Positions 1 to 8,460 of a DNA stretch of 64,000 nt are shown here, piece by piece. The position numbers were made by a program, and so were the translations under genes. Below the pieces are notes generated by a model. The model did not search any database, was not told the origin of the DNA, and worked only from the letters and a program-made list of their open reading frames with translations. The stretch spans positions 1,860,001 to 1,924,000 of the forward strand of contig NZ_CP077769.1 of the NCBI RefSeq assembly GCF_020386615.1, read 5' to 3'. This DNA is from Chitinophaga pendula. Lineage in GTDB: Bacteria; Bacteroidota; Bacteroidia; Chitinophagales; Chitinophagaceae. How positions within the stretch are numbered: position 1 is the stretch's first letter; every line of letters starts with the position of its first letter.

Positions 1-903
1 GCGCCTTCAGACCCGGCAAGAGCAAGTCTCAAAGCGATGATCGAAAATGTGAAACAGGCCGATGGCCGGCGCTATAATGCCAAAGACAACGCAGGACATA
101 CCATGGACTGCGCCAAGATCATCCAGCAGACAGGAGGCAATACATTCGTCGCCGTTTATCATACGTACGTTAACGGTACGCCCAAAGTCAACCTCGCTAC
201 CTCTACAGACCTCATCAACTGGACCTGGATACGCGAACTCGCCGGCAGTAACAATGGTGGCGCTTCGCAGCCTACCATCGCTCCGGCCTCCGATGGGGGA
301 TATGTTATGGCCTGGGAACAGGAACCCAGTAACCACCTTAAATTCGTCTACTTCTCCAGCTGGACGAACCTCCTCAATGGCGCCGTTGCCAAAAGTTACG
401 ATGTATCCCGCACCCTGTCGTCCTGCGCAGAAGGGACGCCTAACATATACGCTGCCAGCAGCACCCGTGTTGAAGCCGGCTATCACTTCTATCATAATTG
501 CGATGTAGACCGGCAGGCGAGGGGAGTACTCAGTAATTTCAACAGCTGGAGGGGCTCGGCACAACCCAACTTCGACAACGCATTACTACACTGGGGCGTC
601 CAGGGGAACATCGGCGACCGCGACATACTCTACGATTTCGATGGCTATAACTTCGGATTGATAGAAGGACAATTCGCCAAAGGCGACTTCGGCACCTGGA
701 GATCCTTTATTTATGACTACCAGACCGGAAATGCCGAACAACTGAACATACAGACCAATAGCGGCAGCCAGGCCTTCGCCAACCCTACCATCTCGCGTGT
801 ACAGTTGAATGGGCGCCGTGCGCTCGTATGCACTTTTTTTGTGCCCAGTGAACGATCTGCACCAGGAGAAGCCGGTGAGCTGATCTGTTACAAATATTAC
901 TGA
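1..903 (+). CDS. Secreted beta-propeller-like protein, 5' truncated by window
   Basis: The reading frame is open from base 1, so the start lies upstream; a Met at 37 is internal and not a convincing start. About 300 residues are visible, ending at TGA 901-903. The sequence has repeated motifs of the kind seen in sialidase/GH43/GH32 five-bladed propellers: ATSTDLINW (a Bacteroidota GH43-like 'S.DLxxW' signature), ASQPTIAP and FANPTISR, where each blade carries a short W/P-rich turn. No catalytic set can be assigned with confidence, so a carbohydrate-related function is inference from the fold pattern only. The SDR gene follows 53 bases downstream on the same strand. Alternative: a non-enzymatic carbohydrate-binding propeller. 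Confidence 0.6.
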   Translation, partial: APSDPARASLKAMIENVKQADGRRYNAKDNAGHTMDCAKIIQQTGGNTFVAVYHTYVNGTPKVNLATSTDLINWTWIRELAGSNNGGASQPTIAPASDGGYVMAWEQEPSNHLKFVYFSSWTNLLNGAVAKSYDVSRTLSSCAEGTPNIYAASSTRVEAGYHFYHNCDVDRQARGVLSNFNSWRGSAQPNFDNALLHWGVQGNIGDRDILYDFDGYNFGLIEGQFAKGDFGTWRSFIYDYQTGNAEQLNIQTNSGSQAFANPTISRVQLNGRRALVCTFFVPSERSAPGEAGELICYKYY

Positions 904-956
904 TACCGGTCCAGCAGCCACCGGCATTCCGTTACCTTTAACACAAACCCCTATAT

Positions 957-1757
957 ATGTCGGCGGTCGTACTCATTACAGGTGCCTCTTCGGGATTGGG
1001 CGAGACAATCGCCAATTACCTGGCCGATAAAGGATACATCGTATATGGCACCTCCCGTAATATCCATTCCGAAGGGAGGAAGTTCCACACCCTTCAAATG
1101 GATGTAGGCGATCCGGAGAGTATCCGGCGGTGTGTACAGCACATCCTGCACGCGCAAGCACGTATCGATGTGTTGATTAATAACGCCGGACTGAGTATCG
1201 CCGGTGTGACCGAACATCTCTTGCTGGCAGATGTTCAGCAGACCTTTGATACCAATCTGTTTGGCGTAATACGTGTATGCCAGGAAGTACTGCCGTATAT
1301 GCGGGCGCAACAGCAAGGCCGTATCATTAATATCAGCTCTATCGGTGCGGAGATAGGATTACCTTACCGGGGTATCTATAGCGCCAGCAAAGCCGCATTG
1401 GATCGTTTTACAGAAGCACTCCGGCTCGAAGTAGCGCCCTTCGGTATTCAGGCTTGCAGTTTCCAGCCGGGTGCTATTAAAACGGGGATCAACCAACGCC
1501 GGCTACGCACTACGGTACCCACCGGTTCTCCTTACCAGCATAGTTTCGAAAGTACCTATGCTGGTATCGATCGCAGTATAGAAAAGGGATCGACGCCGCT
1601 TTCATTTTGTCCGGTTATATTACACATCATCCGCTCCAAACATATCAAACGATGCTATCGTGTCGGTACTCTGCTCGAAAAGATAGCCGTGCTTCTTAAG
1701 CAGCTATTACCTGCTACACTGTTTGAACGCCTGATCAGCAGGTATTATCAGCATTAA
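957..1757 (+). CDS. SDR family NAD(P)-dependent oxidoreductase
   Basis: A 266-residue classical short-chain dehydrogenase/reductase. The cofactor-binding motif TGASSGLG is at residues 8-15, NNAG near residue 78, a Ser in the ISSIG segment, and the catalytic YSASK (Tyr-x3-Lys) near residue 140. Length and motif order fit the classical family. The substrate cannot be told from sequence; the C-terminal extension with basic residues (around 215-266) is like SDRs acting on hydrophobic substrates. The ATG at 957 is the only start that keeps the Rossmann beta-strand. A TACCTTTA close to the Bacteroidota -7 box lies about 20 bases upstream, but no -33 TTG is seen. Cytosolic. Confidence 0.88.
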   Translation: MSAVVLITGASSGLGETIANYLADKGYIVYGTSRNIHSEGRKFHTLQMDVGDPESIRRCVQHILHAQARIDVLINNAGLSIAGVTEHLLLADVQQTFDTNLFGVIRVCQEVLPYMRAQQQGRIINISSIGAEIGLPYRGIYSASKAALDRFTEALRLEVAPFGIQACSFQPGAIKTGINQRRLRTTVPTGSPYQHSFESTYAGIDRSIEKGSTPLSFCPVILHIIRSKHIKRCYRVGTLLEKIAVLLKQLLPATLFERLISRYYQH

Positions 1758-1944
1758 TCAGTATTGGGCATACCCGTCCAAACGTGTATGCCAAACGCAT
1801 GCTGCGGCCTAACTATATGGCACAAACGATAATACATGATGATCAATCGATTGTCCGCGATCTGAATAAAAAGTGAATAACTAGCTAACGTGCTCTTTAT
1901 GAGGGGACAGCAGCTTTTTCGCTGCGAATGTATTGACAATGAGT

Positions 1945-1961
1945 TGCGTACATAGTACGCA
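1945..1961. promoter_or_regulatory. 17-bp palindrome, candidate operator
   Basis: TGCGTACATAGTACGCA is a perfect dyad with 7-bp arms and a 3-base centre, about 70 bases upstream of the HExxH lipoprotein gene. The surrounding 275-base gap (1758-2032) has no other gene. The position and symmetry suggest a dimeric regulator site; the regulator is unknown. Confidence 0.4.
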
Positions 1962-2032
1962 TAGTCTACAAATTTAGTAGAATTTGACTTACATTTAATC
2001 CCATTATAAAACCTCAACCCAAATCTATCTTT

Positions 2033-2785
2033 ATGAAACGCAACAGAATCTACGGCCACATCGCGGCCGCATTGTTTCTTGCCTCCTTCCTCGTAACAGG
2101 CTGTAAAAAAGAAACACTGCAGGAAAACCCTACACAACCGGAGAGCAGCATTACAACTGGCGCACAACAACTTGCACCTGAAGACCACACAACGATTACA
2201 CCAGAAAGGCAGAAAATCATTGACTTCTTCAAGAATGCTGAATCAAATGCAAACAGCAGAAGCAGCGAGGTGGTAAACCGCGCTACTTTCCAGGGCTTCA
2301 CCATCAACTATCAGGGTACCGTACCTACTGATATCAGAAGCCTGGTAGAAGGAGAGATCAACCAGCTGTTGCAAACCAGCACCACTGCTACGACTAAAAC
2401 GCGTATGAAAGGTGCTCCGATCAATGTGTACAACTCCCCCGGATCAGGCGACCTGTTCTACACCGGCGGACAAGTGTACATCGTGAACTTCCAGGTGTAC
2501 AGACAAGTGCACTCCGGCCCGGGTAATGTGATCTTCCATGAGCTGATCCACTACCTGCACGATCGTTATTTCAGCTTCAACAACAGCACTATCATCGGCC
2601 TCTGGCAAGGTGTAAGAAGCAGAGGAGTATATCCTGCTGGTTCTTATGTGCTGAGCAATCAGGTAGAATACCTCGGCGTTACTGCAGAAGCTTTCTACTG
2701 TAACACCAACAGACCTCCGTACAACAGGTCTACTGTACAAAGCTCCGATCCTAATGGCGCGGCTTTCTTAAATGCTAATTTCTAA
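2033..2785 (+). CDS. HExxH-containing lipoprotein, putative zinc metallopeptidase
   Basis: A 250-residue lipoprotein. The N-terminus has a basic start, a hydrophobic stretch and the lipobox LVTGC, so the mature protein starts at Cys24 and is exported. After a low-complexity polar region (about 25-85) comes a compact domain with HELIH (His169, Glu170, His173), the zinc-binding/catalytic motif of zincin peptidases; a likely third ligand is among the downstream Glu residues (for example in QVEYLGVTAEAF), which is inference. The following KK after the lipobox Cys is usual in this genome. It is monocistronic, with a strong hairpin after it. The physiological substrate is unknown. The family relation to toxin-like metalloproteases cannot be judged by eye. 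Confidence 0.7.
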   Translation: MKRNRIYGHIAAALFLASFLVTGCKKETLQENPTQPESSITTGAQQLAPEDHTTITPERQKIIDFFKNAESNANSRSSEVVNRATFQGFTINYQGTVPTDIRSLVEGEINQLLQTSTTATTKTRMKGAPINVYNSPGSGDLFYTGGQVYIVNFQVYRQVHSGPGNVIFHELIHYLHDRYFSFNNSTIIGLWQGVRSRGVYPAGSYVLSNQVEYLGVTAEAFYCNTNRPPYNRSTVQSSDPNGAAFLNANF

Positions 2786-2804
2786 AAGAGCATCTTTTAT
2801 TGGG

Positions 2805-2844
2805 AGATCCGGCTGTCGCTCGTGCGGCAGCCGGATCTGTTATT
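2805..2844. terminator. Bidirectional hairpin between convergent genes
   Basis: An 11-bp perfect stem (2805-2815 with 2828-2838) with an inner CGC/GCG extension, followed by GTTATT. It lies between the HExxH lipoprotein and the convergent small peptide gene and probably ends both. Confidence 0.7.
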
Positions 2845-2849
2845 ACTGC

Positions 2850-3050
2850 CTACCTGATCCGTACACACAGCCCTTCCTTATCCCAGGAACCGGAATAGAT
2901 ACAACGGCATGGTACGCCGCCCAGTGCAGCGCATCCGTTACGTTTACAGGTATCCAAATGACAGTAAGAATCCTCTCTTCTGCCTCCGCCTTGTACGCCT
3001 TTCAATGCAGTACGGGATAATGTCTCATAGTGATGGAATGCTTTTTTCAT
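2850..3050 (-). CDS. Double-glycine-leader six-cysteine peptide 1
   Basis: A 66-residue small secreted-peptide precursor. The leader ends in LSRTALKGVQGG, a Bacteroidota double-glycine leader (SR-x2-L-x3-GG), and is followed by a core with exactly six cysteines spaced C-x4-C-x4-C-x7-C-x1-C-x11-C. Two other precursors in this window (16467 and 17243) have the same leader logic and the same six-Cys order. Cleavage after GG by a C39-type peptidase is known for such leaders in general; here it is inference. No modification enzyme or ABC transporter gene lies nearby. The Cys spacing fits a cystine-knot-like fold. It is convergent with the HExxH lipoprotein. The start ATG is preceded by a conserved upstream element (see 3048-3135). 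Confidence 0.75.
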   Translation of the reverse strand: MKKAFHHYETLSRTALKGVQGGGRREDSYCHLDTCKRNGCAALGGVPCRCIYSGSWDKEGLCVRIR

Positions 3051-3135
3051 TTCATATGGTTTGAAGTGGATAACATTGCCTACTCTTTTCTGAAGGTTTT
3101 CGGCATCCCCTTTTTATTGCGCAATAATATCAGCA
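3048..3135 (-). promoter_or_regulatory. Conserved upstream element of peptide 1
   Basis: Upstream of peptide 1, bases 3106 down to 3075 match the region upstream of peptide 2 (16408-16439) at 30 of 32 positions. Read in the direction of the peptide this holds an 8-codon mini-ORF, MPKTFRKE (3106-3080, stop TAG), whose partner reads MPKTLRNE. The gap to the peptide start is 29 bases here and 32 there. Weaker similarity continues upstream (TGATA, TGC, AGGG). A 14-bp perfect palindrome TTATTGCGCAATAA (3114-3127) lies just upstream here. Confidence 0.55.
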
Positions 3136-3249
3136 CGTATAGTGGCAGAGCGCCTACTACACCGCATAAATGGCAAACGGGTCGAAAAAAAGCAGCGGAA
3201 ATGACAGTATAGGGCAGTAGCGTAAGTATATAAATATAAAAAGAAAAAA

Positions 3250-3278
3250 GTTCCGCCATCCTATAAAAACGGCGAAAC
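3250..3278 (-). terminator. Terminator of ThuA-domain gene
   Basis: On the minus strand an 8-bp stem GTTTCGCC/GGCGGAAC (one G-U pair) is followed by TTTTTTCTTTTT, a good intrinsic terminator 32 bases after the ThuA-domain gene. Confidence 0.75.
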
Positions 3279-3309
3279 TTTACAAGCAGAAAATAAAATG
3301 ACTATATCA

Positions 3310-4131
3310 TCATTTGCCGGATGCCCACAGTATCGCATTACGCAGTAAGGCGGTATACACCGGCAACTGTAGTAAGCCCGGATCATGTCCTATAAAAATG
3401 TAGACATTGCGGGCGGCATAATGCGGATTCGTCCATATCACCGGATGATCTCCCATCTTTTTGTTGGATGGGGGCTGGTAAGTACGTTCATCCACATGCG
3501 CCAGTACATGTACCTGCATACGCGGACTACGATCATACGTATACCATTCTTCCTTCGGTATGGTGAACGTCTTGGGAATGCCTTTCATCACCGGGTGTAC
3601 GCTATCTTCTACCACTACTTCGCCGCTGGCAAAATTGGCGATATAGTCTTTGAACCGGATCTGCCCCATAAACCGGTGGAACCAGTTCCAGAGGGGATAG
3701 CCATCAAACTCGCCCAGAAGGGTGGCATGATGCAACCCTACCCAGCCACCGCGCCCCTGATCGATATATCGCTCAAAGGCAGCGACAGCTTTTGTCTCCC
3801 AGGCGTAAGGCGGATAATCCAGCTGGAGGAAAAGCCGGTATTGGGATAAATATTGGTCGTCAATAAGGTGGGTGTCTGTGATATAGTCGACGGTGAAATG
3901 TTGCTCTTGTGCCAGCTTGTTCAGCCATACTTTGGCTGCGGCAGAAAACTGGACATGGTGTCCGCCGTTCTCCGACAATGCGAGTACTTTAAAAGCAGGC
4001 GCTGTACCTGCCTGCATCCGGCAGGGCAGGAGCAGGAGGAGTAAGCAGGCCAATGCAGCAACAGCCCTCTGGTACAAGGGCTGTCTGCTGTTGATTAAGA
4101 TCAGGTTCGAACGAAAAAAAACGGAGATCAT
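3310..4131 (-). CDS. ThuA domain-containing protein
   Basis: A 273-residue exported protein with a signal sequence (hydrophobic run AVAALACLLLLLLP, about residues 23-36). The mature part matches the ThuA-like (trehalose utilisation) fold, a class I glutamine amidotransferase-like domain: FKVLALSENGGHH at the first strand, GWVGLHHATLLGEF in the middle, HPVMKGIP, and the closing IFIGHDPGLLQLP segment. Members are often in carbohydrate-degradation loci of Bacteroidota, with no proven reaction for most. It lies 33 bases after the GH16 gene on the same strand, so the two are probably cotranscribed and it may act on glucan-derived sugars (inference). An intrinsic terminator follows. Confidence 0.82.
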   Translation of the reverse strand: MISVFFRSNLILINSRQPLYQRAVAALACLLLLLLPCRMQAGTAPAFKVLALSENGGHHVQFSAAAKVWLNKLAQEQHFTVDYITDTHLIDDQYLSQYRLFLQLDYPPYAWETKAVAAFERYIDQGRGGWVGLHHATLLGEFDGYPLWNWFHRFMGQIRFKDYIANFASGEVVVEDSVHPVMKGIPKTFTIPKEEWYTYDRSPRMQVHVLAHVDERTYQPPSNKKMGDHPVIWTNPHYAARNVYIFIGHDPGLLQLPVYTALLRNAILWASGK

Positions 4132-4164
4132 GCGTTAAGCTATAAATATATCGATCAATAGATA

Positions 4165-5391
4165 CTAGAACCGGAACCGTTCCCAGCCGTCGATGGTAGG
4201 ACGGTTGCAGGTCATGGGTTGTACGCCGTTTTCGCTGGATACATACAGCCCATTATTACCACGTAAGGAGATGGTGCCGTCTGCGTTGGTTACCCAGTCA
4301 AATTTCTCCCAATCTCCGATGGTCGTTTTGTTACACGTCATGGCAGCTGCACCGTTCTCAGAGGAAACATATTTGCCCTGGCTACGCAGCGCGATCTTTC
4401 CGCCGCCGGCATCTACTACGGTAAATTGTTCCCATGCCTGTGGTGCGGGACGGTTACAGTTCATAGCCTGGGTACCGTTTTCTCCGCTCACATAGGAGTT
4501 GTTGTTACCCCGTAGTGTGATCGTGCTGCCGATAGGTGCATTACCACCAGGAGTGTTCACAATATTATACACTTTTACATAATCTACCCACATACTGGCG
4601 GGCAACTTGCTCTCATCTATATTCTGGCCTGGGAAGTCTCCGCCCACGGCCAGGTTGAGGATGATGAAAAAGGGTTTGTGGAACTCCTCTGTGCTGTTGA
4701 TGTTGTTCTGGATATTGGCAGTCGCGTAGTTGTTGCCATCTACAAACCAGCGGATGGAGTTGGCATCCCACTCTACGGCATAGAGGTGATAGTCTGTAAA
4801 GCTGGTAGTGGTGGTACCGCCATACCGTACATAGCCATTGGCATCCCAGTGTATGGTACCGTAGATCGTATTGCTGGTATTCACCTGCTCCATGATATCG
4901 ATCTCGCCGCATTTTGGCCAGCCTACACCCGGCTGTCCGATGTTAGCACCCAGCATCCAGAAGGCAGGCCATAAGCCTTGTCCGGAAGACATGCGGATAC
5001 TGGCTTCTATACGGCCATACTGGATGCTGAACTTACCGTTGGTGTTCAGGCGTGCAGAAGTATAAGGTTGTCCTTCCACACTTTGTTTACGAGCGGTGAT
5101 TACCAGGTTGCCACCGGTAACGGCGGCATTGGCGGGCTGATAATACTGCTTTTCGTTGTTGACATGCAGGTTGCCATTTTCAAAATTCCATTTACTCTGG
5201 TCTACACTGTTACCATTGAACTGGTCTTCCCATACCAGCTGATAGGTAGCTTCTGTAGCAGGCTTACGGGTACTTTTTTCCTGGCTGTCGGCAACAGGAC
5301 GCTCTTTCTGACAGGAAAAAAAAGGAAGTGCGAACAGGGCCATACCTACACCGGCCATAACGGGGAAACGTGGTCTTTTCATAGCATTCAT
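4165..5391 (-). CDS. GH16 family endo-beta-glucanase lipoprotein with fascin-like trefoil
   Basis: A 408-residue lipoprotein with lipobox LPFFSC (Cys27). Residues about 45-275 form a GH16 catalytic domain of the laminarinase (endo-1,3-beta-glucanase) type; the active-site motif EIDIME carries the nucleophile Glu, the Asp and the acid/base Glu. The C-terminal 130 residues hold three repeats of the form LRGNN-x2-YVSSENG-x3-MTCNR followed by WE-x-F, a fascin-like beta-trefoil, probably glucan or chitin binding. The same module ends the divergent GH18 chitinase. Together they suggest attack on fungal cell wall (beta-1,3-glucan plus chitin), which is inference. A second in-frame ATG at 5382 is an equally good start. 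Confidence 0.9.
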   Translation of the reverse strand: MNAMKRPRFPVMAGVGMALFALPFFSCQKERPVADSQEKSTRKPATEATYQLVWEDQFNGNSVDQSKWNFENGNLHVNNEKQYYQPANAAVTGGNLVITARKQSVEGQPYTSARLNTNGKFSIQYGRIEASIRMSSGQGLWPAFWMLGANIGQPGVGWPKCGEIDIMEQVNTSNTIYGTIHWDANGYVRYGGTTTTSFTDYHLYAVEWDANSIRWFVDGNNYATANIQNNINSTEEFHKPFFIILNLAVGGDFPGQNIDESKLPASMWVDYVKVYNIVNTPGGNAPIGSTITLRGNNNSYVSGENGTQAMNCNRPAPQAWEQFTVVDAGGGKIALRSQGKYVSSENGAAAMTCNKTTIGDWEKFDWVTNADGTISLRGNNGLYVSSENGVQPMTCNRPTIDGWERFRF

Positions 5392-6037
5392 TTGTTATTG
5401 GGTGATAAAATGAGCAAGTGGTTATGCCCAAACGTGGAACTTTAGCATTACTGTATAAAATAATCGGGTAACCTGGTCTAATGATGGGTTGGACTCGGAT
5501 AAGTCCTGCACGTTCTATAACGACGAGGTCAAATTTCTGAAATTATTGTCAGATATACCGTCATAGTAACTACATCAAGACTACATCGCGAAAAATTAAT
5601 TAGCTGATTCTCAATATTGACCAGCTACGTCATTACCACTACACCTATTTTGAGGAAGAGAATAATCCTCTCGCTTCCCATTGGGTCAATGCAGTAAAAC
5701 AACAGTGAAGTTGTCTCTTTTTCTGTGGGAGGACTAGTAGTTTTTCATCACTGGATGAAGGTTTGTACGATAAGTAATCTATGCATAAAGATACCTTCCT
5801 TATGTTGCCTTCATGTAAATAGGTACAATTATTTTTAAACTGATGTAGTATTGATGTACGTTTCAAACGACATCCTTTAGTAACCCCAAGTTATTTTTGC
5901 GATCGATTGATTACTTCCAAGCCCTAAGTTCCACAGCGCAGCACTATGACCCATCAGATCATTCCTGTCACTTCTGTCCACATTATCTAACCAAAAATCT
6001 CATTGCTAATTTTTTTAATCACCCAAAAAGCATCACT
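5392..6037. promoter_or_regulatory. Divergent regulatory region of GH16 and GH18 genes
   Basis: This 646-base gap between divergent genes has no convincing gene. At its GH16 side ACTACATC occurs twice with a 3-base spacer (5569-5576, 5580-5587). At the GH18 side the inverse, GATGTAGT-N3-GATGTACG, is at 5842-5849 and 5853-5860, followed by the palindrome CGTTTCAAACG (5859-5869). TATTTTTG at 5892-5899 fits the Bacteroidota -7 box (TAnnTTTG) for the chitinase gene, though no TTG is found at the proper -33 distance. A regulator binding two direct half-sites one helical turn apart is plausible. Confidence 0.5.
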
Positions 6038-7717
6038 ATGAAGATCAATTCTATCCTGTCTCTACGTAATGTTAACCGCAATGCACGAACAGCTTTGAAA
6101 TTCCTTTGCGCCCTATTGTTGACCCTTAGTTTTACCCTGTCTGCGTCAACTGTTTCTGCCCAGTTTAAGGTGATCGGCTATATGCCTTCCTGGGCGGGTG
6201 ATGTCAACACTGTTCAGTACAGCAAACTGACGCATATCAACTATGCGTTCCTGTTGCCTACCAACACGGGAGGACTGCAGGCGATCGAAAATCCCAGCAA
6301 ACTTCAGAGTCTTGTAAGCACTGCTCATGCCAGGGGTGTAAAAGTGCTCATCTCCGTAGGTGGCTGGAACAATGGTAACGACCAGGGTTTTGAAAGCCTG
6401 GCGGCTAATGCGACCTACCGGAATAACTTCGTTAACAACATGATCAATTTCGTGAACCAGTACAACCTGGATGGAACGGATATTGATTGGGAATACCCCG
6501 ATGCCGGTGCGTCTGCCAACAACTATGTGGCCCTGATGACGCAGCTGTCCAACGCGATGCACAGCCGTGGTAAACTGCTTACTGCTGCCGTGGTAGGTAG
6601 CGGCGGCGCCAGCATCCTCGGCTCTGTATTCCCGCTCGTGGACTATCTCATGCTTATGGCCTACGATTACAACAACTTCGACCACTCCACTTATGCGCAT
6701 GCGCAACAGTCCCTCAGCTATTGGAGAGGCCGTGGTCTACCCAAAGAAAAGGCTATCCTGGGTGTACCTTTCTATGGTCGTCCTTCCTGGGAATCATATG
6801 CCCAGCTCCTCGCCAGAGGTGCCAGCCCCAACTCCGATATCTTTAACGGCGTGTTCTACAATGGTCTTCCTACTATCAGGAGCAAAACAAACCTGGCCTT
6901 CGATCAGGGTGGCGGTATCATGATGTGGGAGCTTTCCCAGGATGCTACCGGTGCTAACTCCCTGTTGTCTGCCATCTATGAGGTGAAAATACAGAGAGGC
7001 GGTGCTGGTCCTAATACGCCTGCAGCTCCTGTTGGCAAAACCATCTGGCTCCAGGGTTTCAATAACAACTATGTAAGCTCCAAAGCTGGACAAGGTGCTA
7101 TGTGGTGTAATGAAACAGCGATTCAGGGCAACAACCGCTTCCTGGTAGTAGATGCTGGTGGTGGCAAGGTCGCCCTGAGCAGCAATGGCCTGTATGTATC
7201 TTCTGAAAACGGTACACAGCCGATCACTTGTAATCGTCCTACTATCCAGGATTGGGAGAAATTTGACTGGATCACTACTGCCGACGGTAAAGTAGCCCTC
7301 AGAGGTAGCAACGGTCTCTATATCTCTTCTGAAAATGGTGTACAAGCGATGACCTGCACCCGTCCGGAAGTACAAGGCTGGGAAGCATTCACCTTCGGTG
7401 AGATAAGCGCGGCCAGATCCGCACAGGTAGGCGAACCTACACCAGGTAAAGAAATAGACGGAAATAAAGAGCGTGCAGCGGTGGTATTCCCTAACCCGGT
7501 AACCAAGGGCAGCCCGATCACCATCAAGGTACAGGATTATGACAGCAAAGCCCCTGTAGAGGTATCCGTATTGGATCTCAATAAAAAAGTACTATCTAAT
7601 GTAAAAGCAAATACCCAGACAGTATCTGTTGGTACTGCCAACATCCCCGGTGGTTATTATATCATTGTGATCACCAATGGTCGCAACAGTTATACAAAAC
7701 GAGTATTGGTACTTTAA
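6038..7717 (+). CDS. GH18 chitinase with fascin-like trefoil and T9SS sorting tail
   Basis: A 559-residue secreted chitinase-like enzyme. The ATG at 6038 is chosen because it gives a proper signal peptide (hydrophobic run ending in STVSAQ, about residue 39). The GH18 barrel (about 40-325) has the catalytic motif DGTDIDWE (D-x2-D-x-D-x-E; last Glu is the acid), SVGGW on beta-3, and the final MMWELSQD strand. Residues about 340-460 carry three fascin-like repeats (YVSSENG, MTC), nearly the same as in the GH16 lipoprotein; a 21-base stretch is identical in DNA. The last ~75 residues are a type IX secretion sorting domain (VVFPNP start, KRVLVL end). A terminator follows. It would hydrolyse chitin at or outside the cell surface. 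Confidence 0.93.
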   Translation: MKINSILSLRNVNRNARTALKFLCALLLTLSFTLSASTVSAQFKVIGYMPSWAGDVNTVQYSKLTHINYAFLLPTNTGGLQAIENPSKLQSLVSTAHARGVKVLISVGGWNNGNDQGFESLAANATYRNNFVNNMINFVNQYNLDGTDIDWEYPDAGASANNYVALMTQLSNAMHSRGKLLTAAVVGSGGASILGSVFPLVDYLMLMAYDYNNFDHSTYAHAQQSLSYWRGRGLPKEKAILGVPFYGRPSWESYAQLLARGASPNSDIFNGVFYNGLPTIRSKTNLAFDQGGGIMMWELSQDATGANSLLSAIYEVKIQRGGAGPNTPAAPVGKTIWLQGFNNNYVSSKAGQGAMWCNETAIQGNNRFLVVDAGGGKVALSSNGLYVSSENGTQPITCNRPTIQDWEKFDWITTADGKVALRGSNGLYISSENGVQAMTCTRPEVQGWEAFTFGEISAARSAQVGEPTPGKEIDGNKERAAVVFPNPVTKGSPITIKVQDYDSKAPVEVSVLDLNKKVLSNVKANTQTVSVGTANIPGGYYIIVITNGRNSYTKRVLVL

Positions 7718-7732
7718 TCACTTTCTTATCAG

Positions 7733-7770
7733 CAGGGTCGTCTCTTTAACAGGGCGACCCTGTTGCTTTT
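7733..7770 (+). terminator. Terminator of GH18 gene
   Basis: Stem CAGGGTCG (7733-7740) with CGACCCTG (7755-7762), then TTGCTTTT. It lies 16 bases after the stop codon. Confidence 0.75.
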
Positions 7771-7832
7771 CTAAAATAATAACACTGAGTTTAAATTGCA
7801 TGGCTATTTTGTGGGGTAATTCCAACCATCAC

Positions 7833-8384
7833 ATGTCCATCCAGATGATAGCACATATCTCGTCCTGGCTGCAGGGAAACGAACCGGCGTTCAAGCTGGT
7901 ATTCGATCACTACTATCCGCGCCTGTATAAATATGCAGTCAGGTATGTGAAAGACGAGACGACGGCGGAGGATATTACGATGCAGGTGTTGGCCAGGATA
8001 TGGGAGAAGAAACACCTGGTGAAGGAGGCGGAGACATTTGAAAATTACCTGTTTACTATAGCACGCAACCAGATCATCCAGAGCTGGAAACAGCAGGTAG
8101 AGGGCTGGGTGTCTATAGAACACATACAAGATAGTCCTGTCGCCACTACGCAGACAGATGTGCTGCTGACACGTGAACTGGAGGATATATATCATAAGAG
8201 CCTTTCTGCTCTCCCGGAGCAGCGCCGTCGTATCTTCCTGTTGCATCGCAACGATAAACTCACCTATAAGCAGATTGCCCAGCAGCTGGATATCTCTCCT
8301 AAAACCGTCGAAAACCAGGTGGGTGTTGCCCTCAAGCACCTCAGAGCCGCTATGATGAACTACTTATCTTCTTTACTCCTCTGA
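7833..8384 (+). CDS. ECF RNA polymerase sigma factor
   Basis: A 183-residue sigma-70 family ECF factor. Region 2 is seen at FDHYYPRLYKYAVRYVKD and TAEDITMQVLARIWEK; region 4 at LPEQRRRIFLLHRNDKLTYKQIA followed by the helix-turn-helix ISPKTVENQV. The frame is open further upstream and Met codons occur at 7800, 7833 and 7845; 7833 gives the usual family N-terminus, but this is not certain. It is followed 76 bases later by FecR and then by an STN-domain SusC gene, the standard cell-surface signalling order: SusC senses ligand, FecR releases the sigma factor, and the sigma factor drives the uptake genes. Confidence 0.9.
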   Translation: MSIQMIAHISSWLQGNEPAFKLVFDHYYPRLYKYAVRYVKDETTAEDITMQVLARIWEKKHLVKEAETFENYLFTIARNQIIQSWKQQVEGWVSIEHIQDSPVATTQTDVLLTRELEDIYHKSLSALPEQRRRIFLLHRNDKLTYKQIAQQLDISPKTVENQVGVALKHLRAAMMNYLSSLLL

Positions 8385-8460
8385 TCCCCTTTGTTAACAA
8401 ATTGTTACCCCATAGGGGTTTTTGCTACAGTTGCTATATACCATTATAGAAAGGCACAAC

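Noticed and set aside
1754..2188. A 144-codon minus-strand frame over the lipoprotein start
   Set aside because: Overlaps the signal peptide of the HExxH lipoprotein and has a Cys-rich, patternless translation.
5645..5866. A 73-codon minus-strand frame in the GH16/GH18 gap
   Set aside because: No signal peptide or domain; it overlaps the repeated regulatory motifs. Probably chance.
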